Below are positions 26,301 to 38,440 of a DNA stretch of 64,000 nucleotides, piece after piece. This stretch comes from Strix aluco (Eukaryota; Chordata; Aves; Strigiformes; Strigidae). A program made the translations under genes and the position numbers. Each line of letters opens with the position of its first letter. Positions within the stretch are counted from its first letter, which is position 1. The stretch spans positions 2,480,001-2,544,000 of the forward strand of contig NC_133942.1 in assembly GCF_031877795.1 (NCBI RefSeq). The letters run 5' to 3'. The notes beneath the pieces are model-generated. The model saw nothing but the letters and a program-made list of their open reading frames with translations, searched no databases and had not been told where the DNA came from.

Positions 26301-28241
26301 GGCTGTGGGCTGAGCCCAGGGCCGGTGGCGCCTGTTTCGAGCGAGGTGTGAACACTGCAACGGTTATTTGCCGAGGAGAGCAGCTGCCGTGCAGGCAAGG
26401 CCGTACTGGGGGGTTTTTGCGGCAAAAGGGACTGGAAAGTAGCTTTCTTTTGGGGGGGACTTTTGAATCTTTTTGGAGACAGAAAGGCGGCTAGCCGGCT
26501 CTAAGGAGACTGGCAAGCCGGTGGGCGGGCAGCTGAGGAGGCGTGGGCTGTGGGCTGAGCCCAGGGCCGGTGGCGCCTGTTTCGAGCGAGGTGTGAACAC
26601 AGCAACGGTCATTTGCCGAGGAGAGCAGCTGCCGTGCAGGCAAGGCCGTACTGGGGGGTTTTCGCGGCAAAAGGGACTGGAAAGTAGCTTTTTTTTGGGG
26701 GGGACTTTTGAATCTTTTTGGAGACAGAAAGGCGGCTAGCCGGCTCTATGGAGACTGGCAAGCCGGTGGGCGGGCAGCTGAGGAGGCGTGGGCTGTGGGC
26801 TGAGCCCAGGGCCGGTGGCGCCTGTTTCGAGCGAGGTGTGAACACAGCAACGGTCACTCGCCGAGGAGAGCAGCTGCAGTGCAGGCAAGGCCGTACGGGG
26901 GGGTTTTTGCGGCAAAAGGGACTGGAAAGTAGCTTTTTTTGGGGGGGGACTTTTGAATCTTTTTGGAGACAGAAAGGCGGCTAGCTGGCTCTAAGGAGAC
27001 TGGCAAGCCGGTGGGCGGGCAGCTGAGGAGGCGTGGGCTGTGGGCTGAGCCCAGGGCCGGTGGCGCCTGTTTCGAGCGAGGTGTGAACACAGCAACGGTC
27101 ACTCGCCGAGGAGAGCAGCTGCAGTGCAGGCAAGGCCGTACTGGGGGGTTTTCGCGGCAAAAGGGACTGGAAAGTAGCTTTTTTTTGGGGGGGACTTTTG
27201 AATCTTTTTGGAGACAGAAAGGCGGCTAGCCGGCTCTAAGGAGACTGGCAAGCCGGTGGGCGGGCTGCTGAGGAGGCGTGGGCTGTGGGCTGAGCCCAGG
27301 GCCGGTGGCGCCTGTTTCGAGCGAGGTGTGAACACAGCAACGGTCACTCGCCGAGGAGAGCAGCTGCAGTGCAGGCAAGGCCGTACTGGGGGGTTTTCGC
27401 GGCAAAAGGGACTGGAAAGTAGCTTTTTTTTCGGGGGGACTTTTGAATCTTTTTGGAGACAGAAAGGCGGCTAGCCGGCTCTAAGGAGACTGGCAAGCCG
27501 GTGGGCGGGCAGCTGAGGAGGCGTGGGCTGTGGGCTGAGCCCAGGGCCGGTGGCGCCTGTTTCGAGCGAGGTGTGAACAGAGCAACGGTCACTCGCCGAG
27601 GAGAGCATCTGCAGTGCAGGCAAGGCCGTACTGGGGGGTTTTCGCGGCAAAAGGGACTGGAAAGTAGCTTTCTTTTGGGGGGGACTTTTGAATCTTTTTG
27701 GAGACAGAAAGGCGGCTAGCTGGCTCTAAGGAGACTGGCAAGCCGGTGGGCGGGCAGCTGAGGAGGCGTGGGCTGTGGGCTGAGCCCAGGGCCGGTGGCG
27801 CCTGTTTCGAGCGAGGTGTGAACACTGCAACGGTCATTTGCCGAGGAGAGCAGCTGCCGTGCAGGCAAGGCCTTACTGGGGGGTTTTCGCGGCAAAAGGG
27901 ACTGGAAAGTAGCTTTTTTTTTGGGGGGGACTTTTGAATCTTTTTGGAGACAGAAAGGCGGCTAGCCGGCTCTAAGGAGACTGGCAAGCCGGTGGGCGGG
28001 CAGCTGAGGAGGCGTGGGCTGTGGGCTGAGCCCAGGGCCGGTGGCGCCTGTTTCGAGCGAGGTGTGAACACAGCAACGGTCACTCGCCGAGGAGAGCAGC
28101 TGCAGTGCAGGCAAGGCCGTACTGGGGGGTTTTCGCGGCAAAAGGGACTGGAAAGTAGCTTTCTTTTGGGGGGGACTTTTGAATCTTTTTGGAGACAGAA
28201 AGGCGGCTAGCCGGCTCTAAGGAGACTGGCAAGCCGGTGGG
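17393..28241 (+). repeat. Supra-repeat copy B (partner of 1-10850)
   Basis: Near-identical second copy of the 44-monomer segment at the window start. It carries the same ordered variants: the ATCTGCAG, TATAG, GAGAAACTG and GGGTAGC types, and monomers with CATTTGCC in place of CACTCGCC. Such long co-linear identity inside a satellite points to a recent segmental duplication or unequal exchange of more than 10 kb, rather than monomer-by-monomer homogenisation. Confidence 0.93.
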
Positions 28242-28800
28242 CAGGCAGCTGAGGAGGCGTGGGCTGTGGGCTGAGCCCAGGGCCGGTGGCGCCTGTTTCG
28301 AGCGAGGTGTGAACACAGCAACGGTCACTCGCCGAGGAGAGCAGCTCCAGCGCAGGCAAGGCCGTACTGGGGGGTTTTCGCGGCAAAAGGGACTGGAAAG
28401 TAGCTTTCTTTTGGGGGGACTTTTGAATCTTTTTGGAGACAGAAAGGCGGCTAGCCAGCTCTAAGGAGACTGGCAAGCCGGTGGGCGGGCAGCTGAGGAG
28501 GCGTGGGCTGTGGGCTGAGCCCAGGGCCGGTGGCGCCTGTTTCGAGCGAGGTGTGAACACAGCAACGGTCACTCGCCGAGGAGAGCAGCTGCAGTGCAGG
28601 CAAGGCCGTACTGGGGGGTTTTCGCGGCAAAAGGGACTGGAAAGTAGCTTTTTTTTGGGGGGGACTTTTGAATCTTTTTGGAGACAGAAAGGCGGCTAGC
28701 CGGCTCTATGGAGACTGGCAAGCCGGTGGGCGGGCAGCTGAGGAGGCGTGGGCTGTGGGCTGAGCCCAGGGCCGGTGGCGCCTGTTTCGAGCGAGGTGTG
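27660..28800 (+). repeat. 5-monomer block, copy 1 (offset 1225)
   Basis: Rare variant ccttactg at 27871 recurs at 29096. The following monomers (long T9 tract, GGGCAGGC with CTCCAGCGC, GCTAGCCAGC, CTCTATGGAG) recur in order 1225 bp later. The first unit also overlaps the end of supra-repeat copy B. Confidence 0.85.
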
Positions 28801-28884
28801 AACACAGCAACGGTCACTCGCCGAGGAGAGCAGCTGCAGTGCAGGCAAGGCCGTACTGGGGGGTTTTCGCGGCAAAAGGGACTG

Positions 28885-30025
28885 GAAAGTAGCTTTCTTT
28901 TGGGGGGGACTTTTGAATCTTTTTGGAGACAGAAAGGCGGCTAGCTGGCTCTAAGGAGACTGGCAAGCCGGTGGGCGGGCAGCTGAGGAGGCGTGGGCTG
29001 TGGGCTGAGCCCAGGGCCGGTGGCGCCTGTTTCGAGCGAGGTGTGAACACTGCAACGGTCATTTGCCGAGGAGAGCAGCTGCCGTGCAGGCAAGGCCTTA
29101 CTGGGGGGTTTTCGCGGCAAAAGGGACTGGAAAGTAGCTTTTTTTTTGGGGGGGACTTTTGAATCTTTTTGGAGACAGAAAGGCGGCTAGCCGGCTCTAA
29201 GGAGACTGGCAAGCCGGTGGGCGGGCAGCTGAGGAGGCGTGGGCTGTGGGCTGAGCCCAGGGCCGGTGGCGCCTGTTTCGAGCGAGGTGTGAACACAGCA
29301 ACGGTCACTCGCCGAGGAGAGCAGCTGCAGTGCAGGCAAGGCCGTACTGGGGGGTTTTCGCGGCAAAAGGGACTGGAAAGTAGCTTTCTTTTGGGGGGGA
29401 CTTTTGAATCTTTTTGGAGACAGAAAGGCGGCTAGCCGGCTCTAAGGAGACTGGCAAGCCGGTGGGCAGGCAGCTGAGGAGGCGTGGGCTGTGGGCTGAG
29501 CCCAGGGCCGGTGGCGCCTGTTTCGAGCGAGGTGTGAACACAGCAACGGTCACTCGCCGAGGAGAGCAGCTCCAGCGCAGGCAAGGCCGTACTGGGGGGT
29601 TTTCGCGGCAAAAGGGACTGGAAAGTAGCTTTCTTTTGGGGGGGACTTTTGAATCTTTTTGGAGACAGAAAGGCGGCTAGCCAGCTCTAAGGAGACTGGC
29701 AAGCCGGTGGGCGGGCAGCTGAGGAGGCGTGGGCTGTGGGCTGAGCCCAGGGCCGGTGGCGCCTGTTTCGAGCGAGGTGTGAACACAGCAACGGTCACTC
29801 GCCGAGGAGAGCAGCTGCAGTGCAGGCAAGGCCGTACTGGGGGGTTTTCGCGGCAAAAGGGACTGGAAAGTAGCTTTTTTTTGGGGGGGACTTTTGAATC
29901 TTTTTGGAGACAGAAAGGCGGCTAGCCGGCTCTATGGAGACTGGCAAGCCGGTGGGCGGGCAGCTGAGGAGGCGTGGGCTGTGGGCTGAGCCCAGGGCCG
30001 GTGGCGCCTGTTTCGAGCGAGGTGT
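28885..30025 (+). repeat. 5-monomer block, copy 2 (offset 1225)
   Basis: Partner of 27660-28800. One G-run near 28412 is a base shorter in the first copy, so adjacent frames differ, but the variant order is the same. Confidence 0.85.
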
Positions 30026-31500
30026 GAACACAGCAACGGTCACTCGCCGAGGAGAGCAGCTGCAGTGCAGGCAAGGCCGTACGGGGGGGTTTTTGCGGCA
30101 AAAGGGACTGGAAAGTAGCTTTTTTTGGGGGGGGACTTTTGAATCTTTTTGGAGACAGAAAGGCGGCTAGCTGGCTCTAAGGAGACTGGCAAGCCGATGG
30201 GCGGGCAGCTGAGGAGGCGTGGGCTGTGGGCTGAGCCCAGGGCCGGTGGCGCCTGTTTCGAGCGAGGTGTGAACATAGCAACGGTCACTCGCCGAGGAGA
30301 GCAGCTGCAGTGCAGGCAAGGCCGTACTGGGGGGTTTTCGCGGCAAAAGGGCCTGGAAAATAGCTTTTTTTTGGGGGGGACTTTTGAATCTTTTTGGAGA
30401 CAGAAATGCGGCTAGCCGGCTCTAAGGAGACTGGCAAGCCGGTGGGCAGGCAGCTGAGGAGGCGTGGGCTGTGGGCTGAGCCCAGGGCCGGTGGCGCCTG
30501 TTTCGAGCGAGGTGTGAACACAGCAACGGTCACTCGCCGAGGAGAGCAGCTGCAGTGCAGGCAAGGCCGTACTGGGGGGTTTTCGCGGCAAAAGGGACTG
30601 GAAAGTAGCTTTTTTTTGGGGGGGACTTTTGAATCTTTTTGGAGACAGAAAGGCGGCTAGCCGGCTCTAAGGAGACTGGCAAGCCGGTGGGCGGGCAGCT
30701 GAGGAGGCGTGGGCTGTGGGCTGAGCCCAGGGCCGGTGGCGCCTGTTTCGAGCGAGGTGTGAACACAGCAACGGTCACTCGCCGAGGAGAGCATCTGCAG
30801 TGCAGGCAAGGCCGTACTGGGGGGTTTTCGCGGCAAAAGGGACTGGAAAGTAGCTTTTTTTTGGGGGGGACTTTTGAATCTTTTTGGAGACAGAAAGGCG
30901 GCTAGCTGGCTCTAAGGAGACTGGCAAGCCGGTGGGCGGGCAGCTGAGGAGGCGTGGGCTGTGGGCTGAGCCCAGGGCCGGTGGCGCCTGTTTCGAGCGA
31001 GGTGTGAACACTGCAACGGTCATTTGCCGAGGAGAGGAGCTGCAGTGCAGGCAAGGCCGTACTGGGGGGTTTTCGCGGCAAAAGGGACTGGAAAGTAGCT
31101 TTCTTTTGGGGGGGACTTTTGAATCTTTTTGGAGACAGAAAGGCGGCTAGCCGGCTCTAAGGAGACTGGCAAGCCGGTGGGCGGGCAGCTGAGGAGGCGT
31201 GGGCTGTGGGCTGAGCCCAGGGCCGGTGGCGCCTGTTTCGAGCGAGGTGTGAACACTGCAACGGTTATTTGCCGAGGAGAGCAGCTGCCGTGCAGGCAAG
31301 GCCGTACTGGGGGGTTTTCACGACAAAAGGGACTGGAAAGTAGCTTTTTTTGGGGGGGACTTTTGAATCTTTTTGGAGACAGAAAGGCGGCTAGCCGGCT
31401 CTAAGGAGACTGGCAAGCCGGTGGGCGGGCAGCTGAGGAGGCGTGGGCTGTGGGCTGAGCCCAGGGCCGGTGGCGCCTGTTTCGAGCGAGGTGTGAACAC
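29600..31500 (+). repeat. 11-monomer-period block, copy 1 (offset 2693)
   Basis: Signature variant aagccgatgggcgg at 30191 recurs at 32884. It is accompanied by GAACATAGCAACGG, GAAATGCGGC plus GGGCAGGC, ATCTGCAG, and the pair with GGTTATTTGCC and TTTTCACGACAAAAG. Confidence 0.85.
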
Positions 31501-32292
31501 AGCAACGGTCACTCGCCGAGGAGAGCAGCTGCAGTGCAGGCAAGGCCGTACTGGGGGGTTTTCGCGGCAAAAGGGACTGGAAAGTAGCTTTTTTTTGGGG
31601 GGGACTTTTGAATCTTTTTGGAGACAGAAAGGCGGCTAGCCGGCTCTAAGGAGACTGGCAAGCCGGTGGGCGGGCAGCTGAGGAGGCGTGGGCTGTAGGC
31701 TGAGCCCAGGGCCGGTGGCGCCTGTTTCGAGCGAGGTGTGAACACAGCAACGGTCACTCGCCGAGGAGAGCAGCTGCAGTGCAGGCAAGGCCGTACTGGG
31801 GGGTTTTCGCGGCAAAAGGGACTGGAAAGTAGCTTTTTTTTGGGGGGGACTTTTGAATCTTTTTGGAGACAGAAAGGCGGCTAGCCGGCTCTAAGGAGAC
31901 TGGCAAGCCGGTGGGCGGGCAGCTGAGGAGGCGTGGGATGTGGGCTGAGCCCAGGGCCGGTGGCGCCTGTTTCGAGCGAGGTGTGAACACAGCAACGGTC
32001 ACTTGCCGAGGAGAGCAGCTGCAGTGCAGGCAAGGCCGTACGGGGTGGTTTTTGCGGCAAAAGGGAATGGAAAGTAGCTTTTTTTGGGGGGGACTTTTGA
32101 ATCTTTTTGGAGACAGAAAGGCGGCTAGCCGGCTCTAAGGAGACTGGCAAGCCGGTGGGCGGGCAGCTGAGGAGGCGTGGGCTGTGGGCTGAGCCCAGGG
32201 CCGGTGGCGCCTGTTTCGAGCGAGGTGTGAACACTGCAACGGTTATTTGCCGAGGAGAGCAGCTGCCGTGCAGGCAAGGCCGTACTGGGGGG

Positions 32293-34193
32293 TTTTCGCG
32301 GCAAAAGGGACTGGAAAGTAGCTTTCTTTTGGGGGGGACTTTTGAATCTTTTTGGAGACAGAAAGGCGGCTAGCCAGCTCTAAGGAGACTGGCAAGCCGG
32401 TGGGCGGGCAGCTGAGGAGGCGTGGGCTGTGGGCTGAGCCCAGGGCCGGTGGCGCCTGTTTCGAGCGAGGTGTGAACACAGCAACGGTCACTCGCCGAGG
32501 AGAGCAGCTGCAGTGCAGGCAAGGCCGTACTGGGGGGTTTTCGCGGCAAAAGGGACTGGAAAGTAGCTTTTTTTTGGGGGGGACTTTTGAATCTTTTTGG
32601 AGACAGAAAGGCGGCTAGCCGGCTCTATGGAGACTGGCAAGCCGGTGGGCGGGCAGCTGAGGAGGCGTGGGCTGTGGGCTGAGCCCAGGGCCGGTGGCGC
32701 CTGTTTCGAGCGAGGTGTGAACACAGCAACGGTCACTCGCCGAGGAGAGCAGCTGCAGTGCAGGCAAGGCCGTACGGGGGGGTTTTTGCGGCAAAAGGGA
32801 CTGGAAAGTAGCTTTTTTTGGGGGGGGACTTTTGAATCTTTTTGGAGACAGAAAGGCGGCTAGCTGGCTCTAAGGAGACTGGCAAGCCGATGGGCGGGCA
32901 GCTGAGGAGGCGTGGGCTGTGGGCTGAGCCCAGGGCCGGTGGCGCCTGTTTCGAGCGAGGTGTGAACATAGCAACGGTCACTCGCCGAGGAGAGCAGCTG
33001 CAGTGCAGGCAAGGCCGTACTGGGGGGTTTTCGCGGCAAAAGGGACTGGAAAATAGCTTTTTTTTGGGGGGGACTTTTGAATCTTTTTGGAGACAGAAAT
33101 GCGGCTAGCCGGCTCTAAGGAGACTGGCAAGCCGGTGGGCAGGCAGCTGAGGAGGCGTGGGCTGTGGGCTGAGCCCAGGGCCGGTGGCGCCTGTTTCGAG
33201 CGAGGTGTGAACACAGCAACGGTCACTCGCCGAGGAGAGCAGCTGCAGTGCAGGCAAGGCCGTACTGGGGGGTTTTCGCGGCAAAAGGGACTGGAAAGTA
33301 GCTTTTTTTTGGGGGGGACTTTTGAATCTTTTTGGAGACAGAAAGGCGGCTAGCCGGCTCTAAGGAGACTGGCAAGCCGGTGGGCGGGCAGCTGAGGAGG
33401 CGTGGGCTGTGGGCTGAGCCCAGGGCCGGTGGCGCCTGTTTCGAGCGAGGTGTGAACACAGCAACGGTCACTCGCCGAGGAGAGCATCTGCAGTGCAGGC
33501 AAGGCCGTACTGGGGGGTTTTCGCGGCAAAAGGGACTGGAAAGTAGCTTTTTTTTGGGGGGGACTTTTGAATCTTTTTGGAGACAGAAAGGCGGCTAGCT
33601 GGCTCTAAGGAGACTGGCAAGCCGGTGGGCGGGCAGCTGAGGAGGCGTGGGCTGTGGGCTGAGCCCAGGGCCGGTGGCGCCTGTTTCGAGCGAGGTGTGA
33701 ACACTGCAACGGTCATTTGCCGAGGAGAGCAGCTGCCGTGCAGGCAAGGCCGTACTGGGGGGTTTTCGCGGCAAAAGGGACTGGAAAGTAGCTTTCTTTT
33801 GGGGGGGACTTTTGAATCTTTTTGGAGACAGAAAGGCGGCTAGCCGGCTCTAAGGAGACTGGCAAGCCGGTGGGCGGGCAGCTGAGGAGGCGTGGGCTGT
33901 GGGCTGAGCCCAGGGCCGGTGGCGCCTGTTTCGAGCGAGGTGTGAACACTGCAACGGTTATTTGCCGAGGAGAGCAGCTGCCGTGCAGGCAAGGCCGTAC
34001 TGGGGGGTTTTCACGACAAAAGGGACTGGAAAGTAGCTTTTTTTGGGGGGGACTTTTGAATCTTTTTGGAGACAGAAAGGCGGCTAGCCGGCTCTAAGGA
34101 GACTGGCAAGCCGGTGGGCGGGCAGCTGAGGAGGCGTGGGCTGTGGGCTGAGCCCAGGGCCGGTGGCGCCTGTTTCGAGCGAGGTGTGAACAC
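32293..34193 (+). repeat. 11-monomer-period block, copy 2 (offset 2693)
   Basis: Partner of 29600-31500. The match fails in the monomer after 34066, where this copy has a shortened GGGGTTTTGCGG and GGGAATGGAAAG. Confidence 0.85.
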
Positions 34194-36399
34194 AGCAACG
34201 GTCACTCGCCGAGGAGAGCAGCTGCAGTGCAGGCAAGGCCGTACTGGGGGGTTTTGCGGCAAAAGGGAATGGAAAGTAGCTTTTTTTGGGGGGGGACTTT
34301 TGAATCTTTTTGGAGACAGAAAGGCGGCTAGCCGGCTCTAAGGAGACTGGCAAGCCGGTGGGCGGGCAATTGAGGAGGCGTGGGCTGTGGGCTGAGCCCA
34401 GGGCCGGTGGCGCCTGTTTCGAGCGAGGTGTGAACACAGCAACGGTCACTCGCCGAGGAGAGCAGCTGCAGTGCAGGCAAGGCCGTACGGGGGGGTTTTC
34501 GCGGCAAAAGGGACTGGAAAGTAGCTTTTTTTTGGGGGGGACTTTTGAATCTTTTTAGAGACAGAAATGCGGCTAGCTGGCTCTAAGGAGACTGGCAAGC
34601 CGGTGGGCGGGCAGCTGAGGAGGCGTGGGCTGTGGGCTGAGCCCAGGGCCGGTGGCGCCTGTTTCGAGCGAGGTGTGAACACAGCAACGGTCACTCGCCG
34701 AGGAGAGCAGCTGCAGTGCAGGCAAGGCCGTACTGGGGGGTTTTCGCGGCAAAAGGGACTGGAAAGTAGCTTTCTTTTGGGGGGGACTTTTGAATCTTTT
34801 TGGAGACAGAAAGGCGGCTAGCCGGCTCTAAGGAGACTGGCAAGCCGGTGGGCGGGCAGCTGAGGAGGCGTGGGCTGTGGGCTGAGCCCAGGGCCGGTGG
34901 CGCCTGTTTCGAGCGAGGTGTGAACACAGCAACGGTCACTCGCCGAGGAGAGCAGCTGCAGTGCAGGCAAGGCCGTACTGGGGGGTTTTTGCGGCAAAAG
35001 GGACTGGAAAGTAGCTTTTTTTTGGGGGGGACTTTTGAATCTTTTTGGAGACAGAAAGGCCGCTAGCCGGCTCTAAGGAGAATGGCAAGCCAGTGGGCGG
35101 GCAGCTGAGGAGGCGTGGGCTGTGGGCTGAGCCCAGGGCCGGTGGCGCCTGTTTCGAGCGAGGTGTGAACACAGCAACGGTCACTCGCCGAGGAGAGCAG
35201 CTGCAGTGCAGGCAAGGCCGTACTGGGGGGTTTTCGCGGCAAAAGGGACTGGAAAGTAGCTTTTTTTTGGGGGGGACTTTTGAATCTTTTTGGAGACAGA
35301 AAGGCGGCTAGCCGGCTCTAAGGAGACTGGCAAGCCGGTGGGCGGGCAGCTGAGGAGGCGTGGGATGTGGGCTGAGCCCAGGGCCGGTGGCGCCTGTTTC
35401 GAGCGAGGTGTGAACACAGCAACGGTCACTTGCCGAGGAGAGCAGCTGCAGTGCAGGCAAGGCCGTACGGGGTGGTTTTTGCGGCAAAAGGGAATGGAAA
35501 GTAGCTTTTTTTGGGGGGGGACTTTTGAATCTTTTTGGAGACAGAAAGGCGGCTAGCCGGCTCTAAGAAAACTGGCAAGCCGGTGGGCGGGCAGCTGAGG
35601 AGGCGTGGGCTGTGGGCTGAGCCCAGGGCCGGTGGCGCCTGTTTCGAGCGAGGTGTGAACACTGCAACGGTTATTTGCCGAGGAGAGCAGCTGCCGTGCA
35701 GGCAAGGCCGTACTGGGGGGTTTTTGCGGCAAAAGGGACTGGAAAGTAGCTTTCTTTTCGGGGGGACTTTTGAATCTTTTTGGAGACAGAAAGGCGGCTA
35801 GCCGGCTCTAAGGAGACTGGCAACCGGTGGGCGGGCAGCTGAGGAGGCGTGGGCTGTGGGCTGAGCCCAGGGCCAGTGGCGCCTGTTTCGAGCGAGGTGT
35901 GAACACAGCAACGGTCACTCGCCGAGGAGAGCAGCTGCAGTGCAGGCAAGGCTGTACGGGGGGGTTTTTGCGGCAAAAGGGACTGGAAAGTAGCTTTTTT
36001 TTGGGGGGGACTTTTGAATCTTTTTGGAGACAGAAAGGCGGCTAGCCGGCTCTAAGGAGACTGGCAAGCCGGTGGGCGGGCAGCTGAGGAGGCGTGGGCT
36101 GTGGGCTGAGCCCAGGGCCGGTGGCGCCTGTTTCGAGCGAGGTGTGAACACAGCAACGGTCACTCGCCGAGGAGAGCAGCTGCAGTGCAGGCAAGGCCGT
36201 ACTGGGGGGTTTTCGCGGCAAAAGGGACTGGAAAGTAGCTTTTTTTTGGGGGGGACTTTTGAATCTTTTTGGAGACAGAAAGGCGGCTAGCCGGCTCTAA
36301 GGAGACTGGCAAGCCGGTGGGCGGGCAGCTGAGGAGGCGTGGGCTTGTGGGCTGAGCCCAGGGCCGGTGGCGCCTGTTTCGAGTGAGGTGTGAACACTG

Positions 36400-38440
36400 C
36401 AACGGGTATTTGCCGAGGAGAGCAGCTGCCGTGCAGGCAAGGCCGTACTGGGGGGTTTTTGCGGCAAAAGGGACTGGAAAGTAGCTTTTTTTTGGGGGGG
36501 ACTTTTGAATCTTTTTGGAGACAGAAAGGCGGCTAGCCGGCTCTAAGGAGACTGGCAAGCCGGTGGGCGGGCAGCTGAGGAGGCGTGGGCTGTGGGCTGA
36601 GCCCAGGGCCGGTGGCGCCTGTTTCGAGCGAGGTGTGAACACAGCAACGGTCACTCGCCGAGGAGAGCAGCTGCAGTGCAGGCAAGGCCGTACTGGGGGG
36701 TTTTCGCGGCAAAAGGGACTGGAAAGTAGCTTTTTTTTGGGGGGGACTTTTGAATCTTTTTGGAGACAGAAAGGCGGCTAGCCGGCTCTAAGGAGACTGG
36801 CAAGCCGGTGGGCGGGCAGCTGAGGAGGCGTGGGCTTGTGGGCTGAGCCCAGGGCCGGTGGCACCTGTTTCGAGCGAGGTGTGAACACAGCAACGGTCAC
36901 TCGCTGAGGAGAGCAGCTCCAGCGCAGGCAAGGCCGTACTGGGGGGTTTTCACGGCAAAAGGGACTGGAAAGTAGCTTTCTTTTGGGGGGGACTTTTGAA
37001 TCTTTTTGGAGACAGAAAGGCGGCTAGCCGGCTCTAAGGAGACTGGCAAGCCGGTGGGCGGGCAGCTGAGGAGGCGTGGGCTGTGGGCTGAGCCCAGGGC
37101 CGGTGGCGCCTGTTTCGAGCGAGGTGTGAACACAGCAACGGTCACTCGCCGAGGAGAGCAGCTGCAGTGCAGGCAAGGCCGTACTGGGGGGTTTTCGTGG
37201 CAAAAGGGACTGGAAAGTAGCTTTTTTTTGGGGGGGACTTTTGAATCTTTTTGGAGACAGAAAGGTGGCTAGCCGGCTCTAAGAAAACTGGCAAGCCGGT
37301 GGGCGGGCAGCTGAGGAGGCGTGGGCTTTGGGCTGAGCCCAGGGCCAGTGGCGCCTGTTTCGAGCGAGGTGTGAACACAGCAACGGTCACTCGCCGAGGA
37401 GAGCAGCTGCAGTGCAGGCAAGGCTGTACGGGGGGGTTTTTGCGGCAAAAGGGACTGGAAAGTAGCTTTTTTTTGGGGGGGACTTTTGAATCTTTTTGGA
37501 GACAGAAAGGCGGCTAGCCGGCTCTAAGGAGACTGGCAAGCCGGTGGGCGGGCAGCTGAGGAGGCGTGGGCTGTGGGCTGAGCCCAGGGCCGGTGGCGCC
37601 TGTTTCGAGCGAGGTGTGAACACAGCAACGGTCACTCGCCGAGGAGAGCAGCTGCAGTGCAGGCAAGGCCGTACTGGGGGGTTTTCGCGGCAAAAGGGAC
37701 TGGAAAGTAGCTTTTTTTTGGGGGGGACTTTTGAATCTTTTTGGAGACAGAAAGGCGGCTAGCCGGCTCTAAGGAGACTGGCAAGCCTGTGGGCGGGCAG
37801 CTGAGGAGGCGTGGGCTGTGGGCTGAGCCCAGGGCCGGTGGCGCCTGTTTCGAGCGAGGTGTGAACACTGCAACGGTTATTTGCCGAGGAGAGCAGCTGC
37901 CGTGCAGGCAAGGCCGTACTGGGTGGTTTTCACGACAAAAGGGACTGGAAAGTAGCTTTTTTGGGGGGGGACTTTTGAATCTTTTTGGAGACAGAAAGGC
38001 GGCTAGCCGGCTCTAAGGAGACTGGCAAGCCGGTGGGCTGGCAGCTGAGGAGGCGTGGGCTGTGGGCTGAGTCCAGGGCCGGTGGCGCCTGTTTCGAGCG
38101 AGGTGTGAACACAGCAAGGGTCACTCGCCGAGGAGAGCAGCTGCAGTGCAGGCAAGGCCGTACGGGGGGGTTTTTGCGGCAAAAGGGACTGGAAAGTAGC
38201 TTTTTTTTGGGGGGGACTTTTGAATCTTTTTGGAGACAGAAAGGCGGCTAGCCGGCTCTAAGGAGACTGGCAAGCCGGTGGGCGGGCAGCTGAGGAGGCG
38301 TGGGCTGTGGGCTGAGCCCAGGGCCGGTGGCGCCTGTTTCGAGCGAGGTGTGAACACAGCAACGGTCACTCGCCGAGGAGAGCAGCTGCAGTGCAGGCAA
38401 GGCCGTACTGGGGGGTTTTCGCGGCAAAAGGGACTGGAAA
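36400..38440 (+). repeat. 21-monomer-period block, copy 1 (offset 5145)
   Basis: Signature aaaggtggctagcc at 37261 recurs at 42406, exactly 21 x 245 bp later. The flanking GGGCTTGTGGG insertion monomer, the CGCTGAGG/CTCCAGCGC monomer and the GGGCTTTGGGC monomer recur in the same order. Confidence 0.88.
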
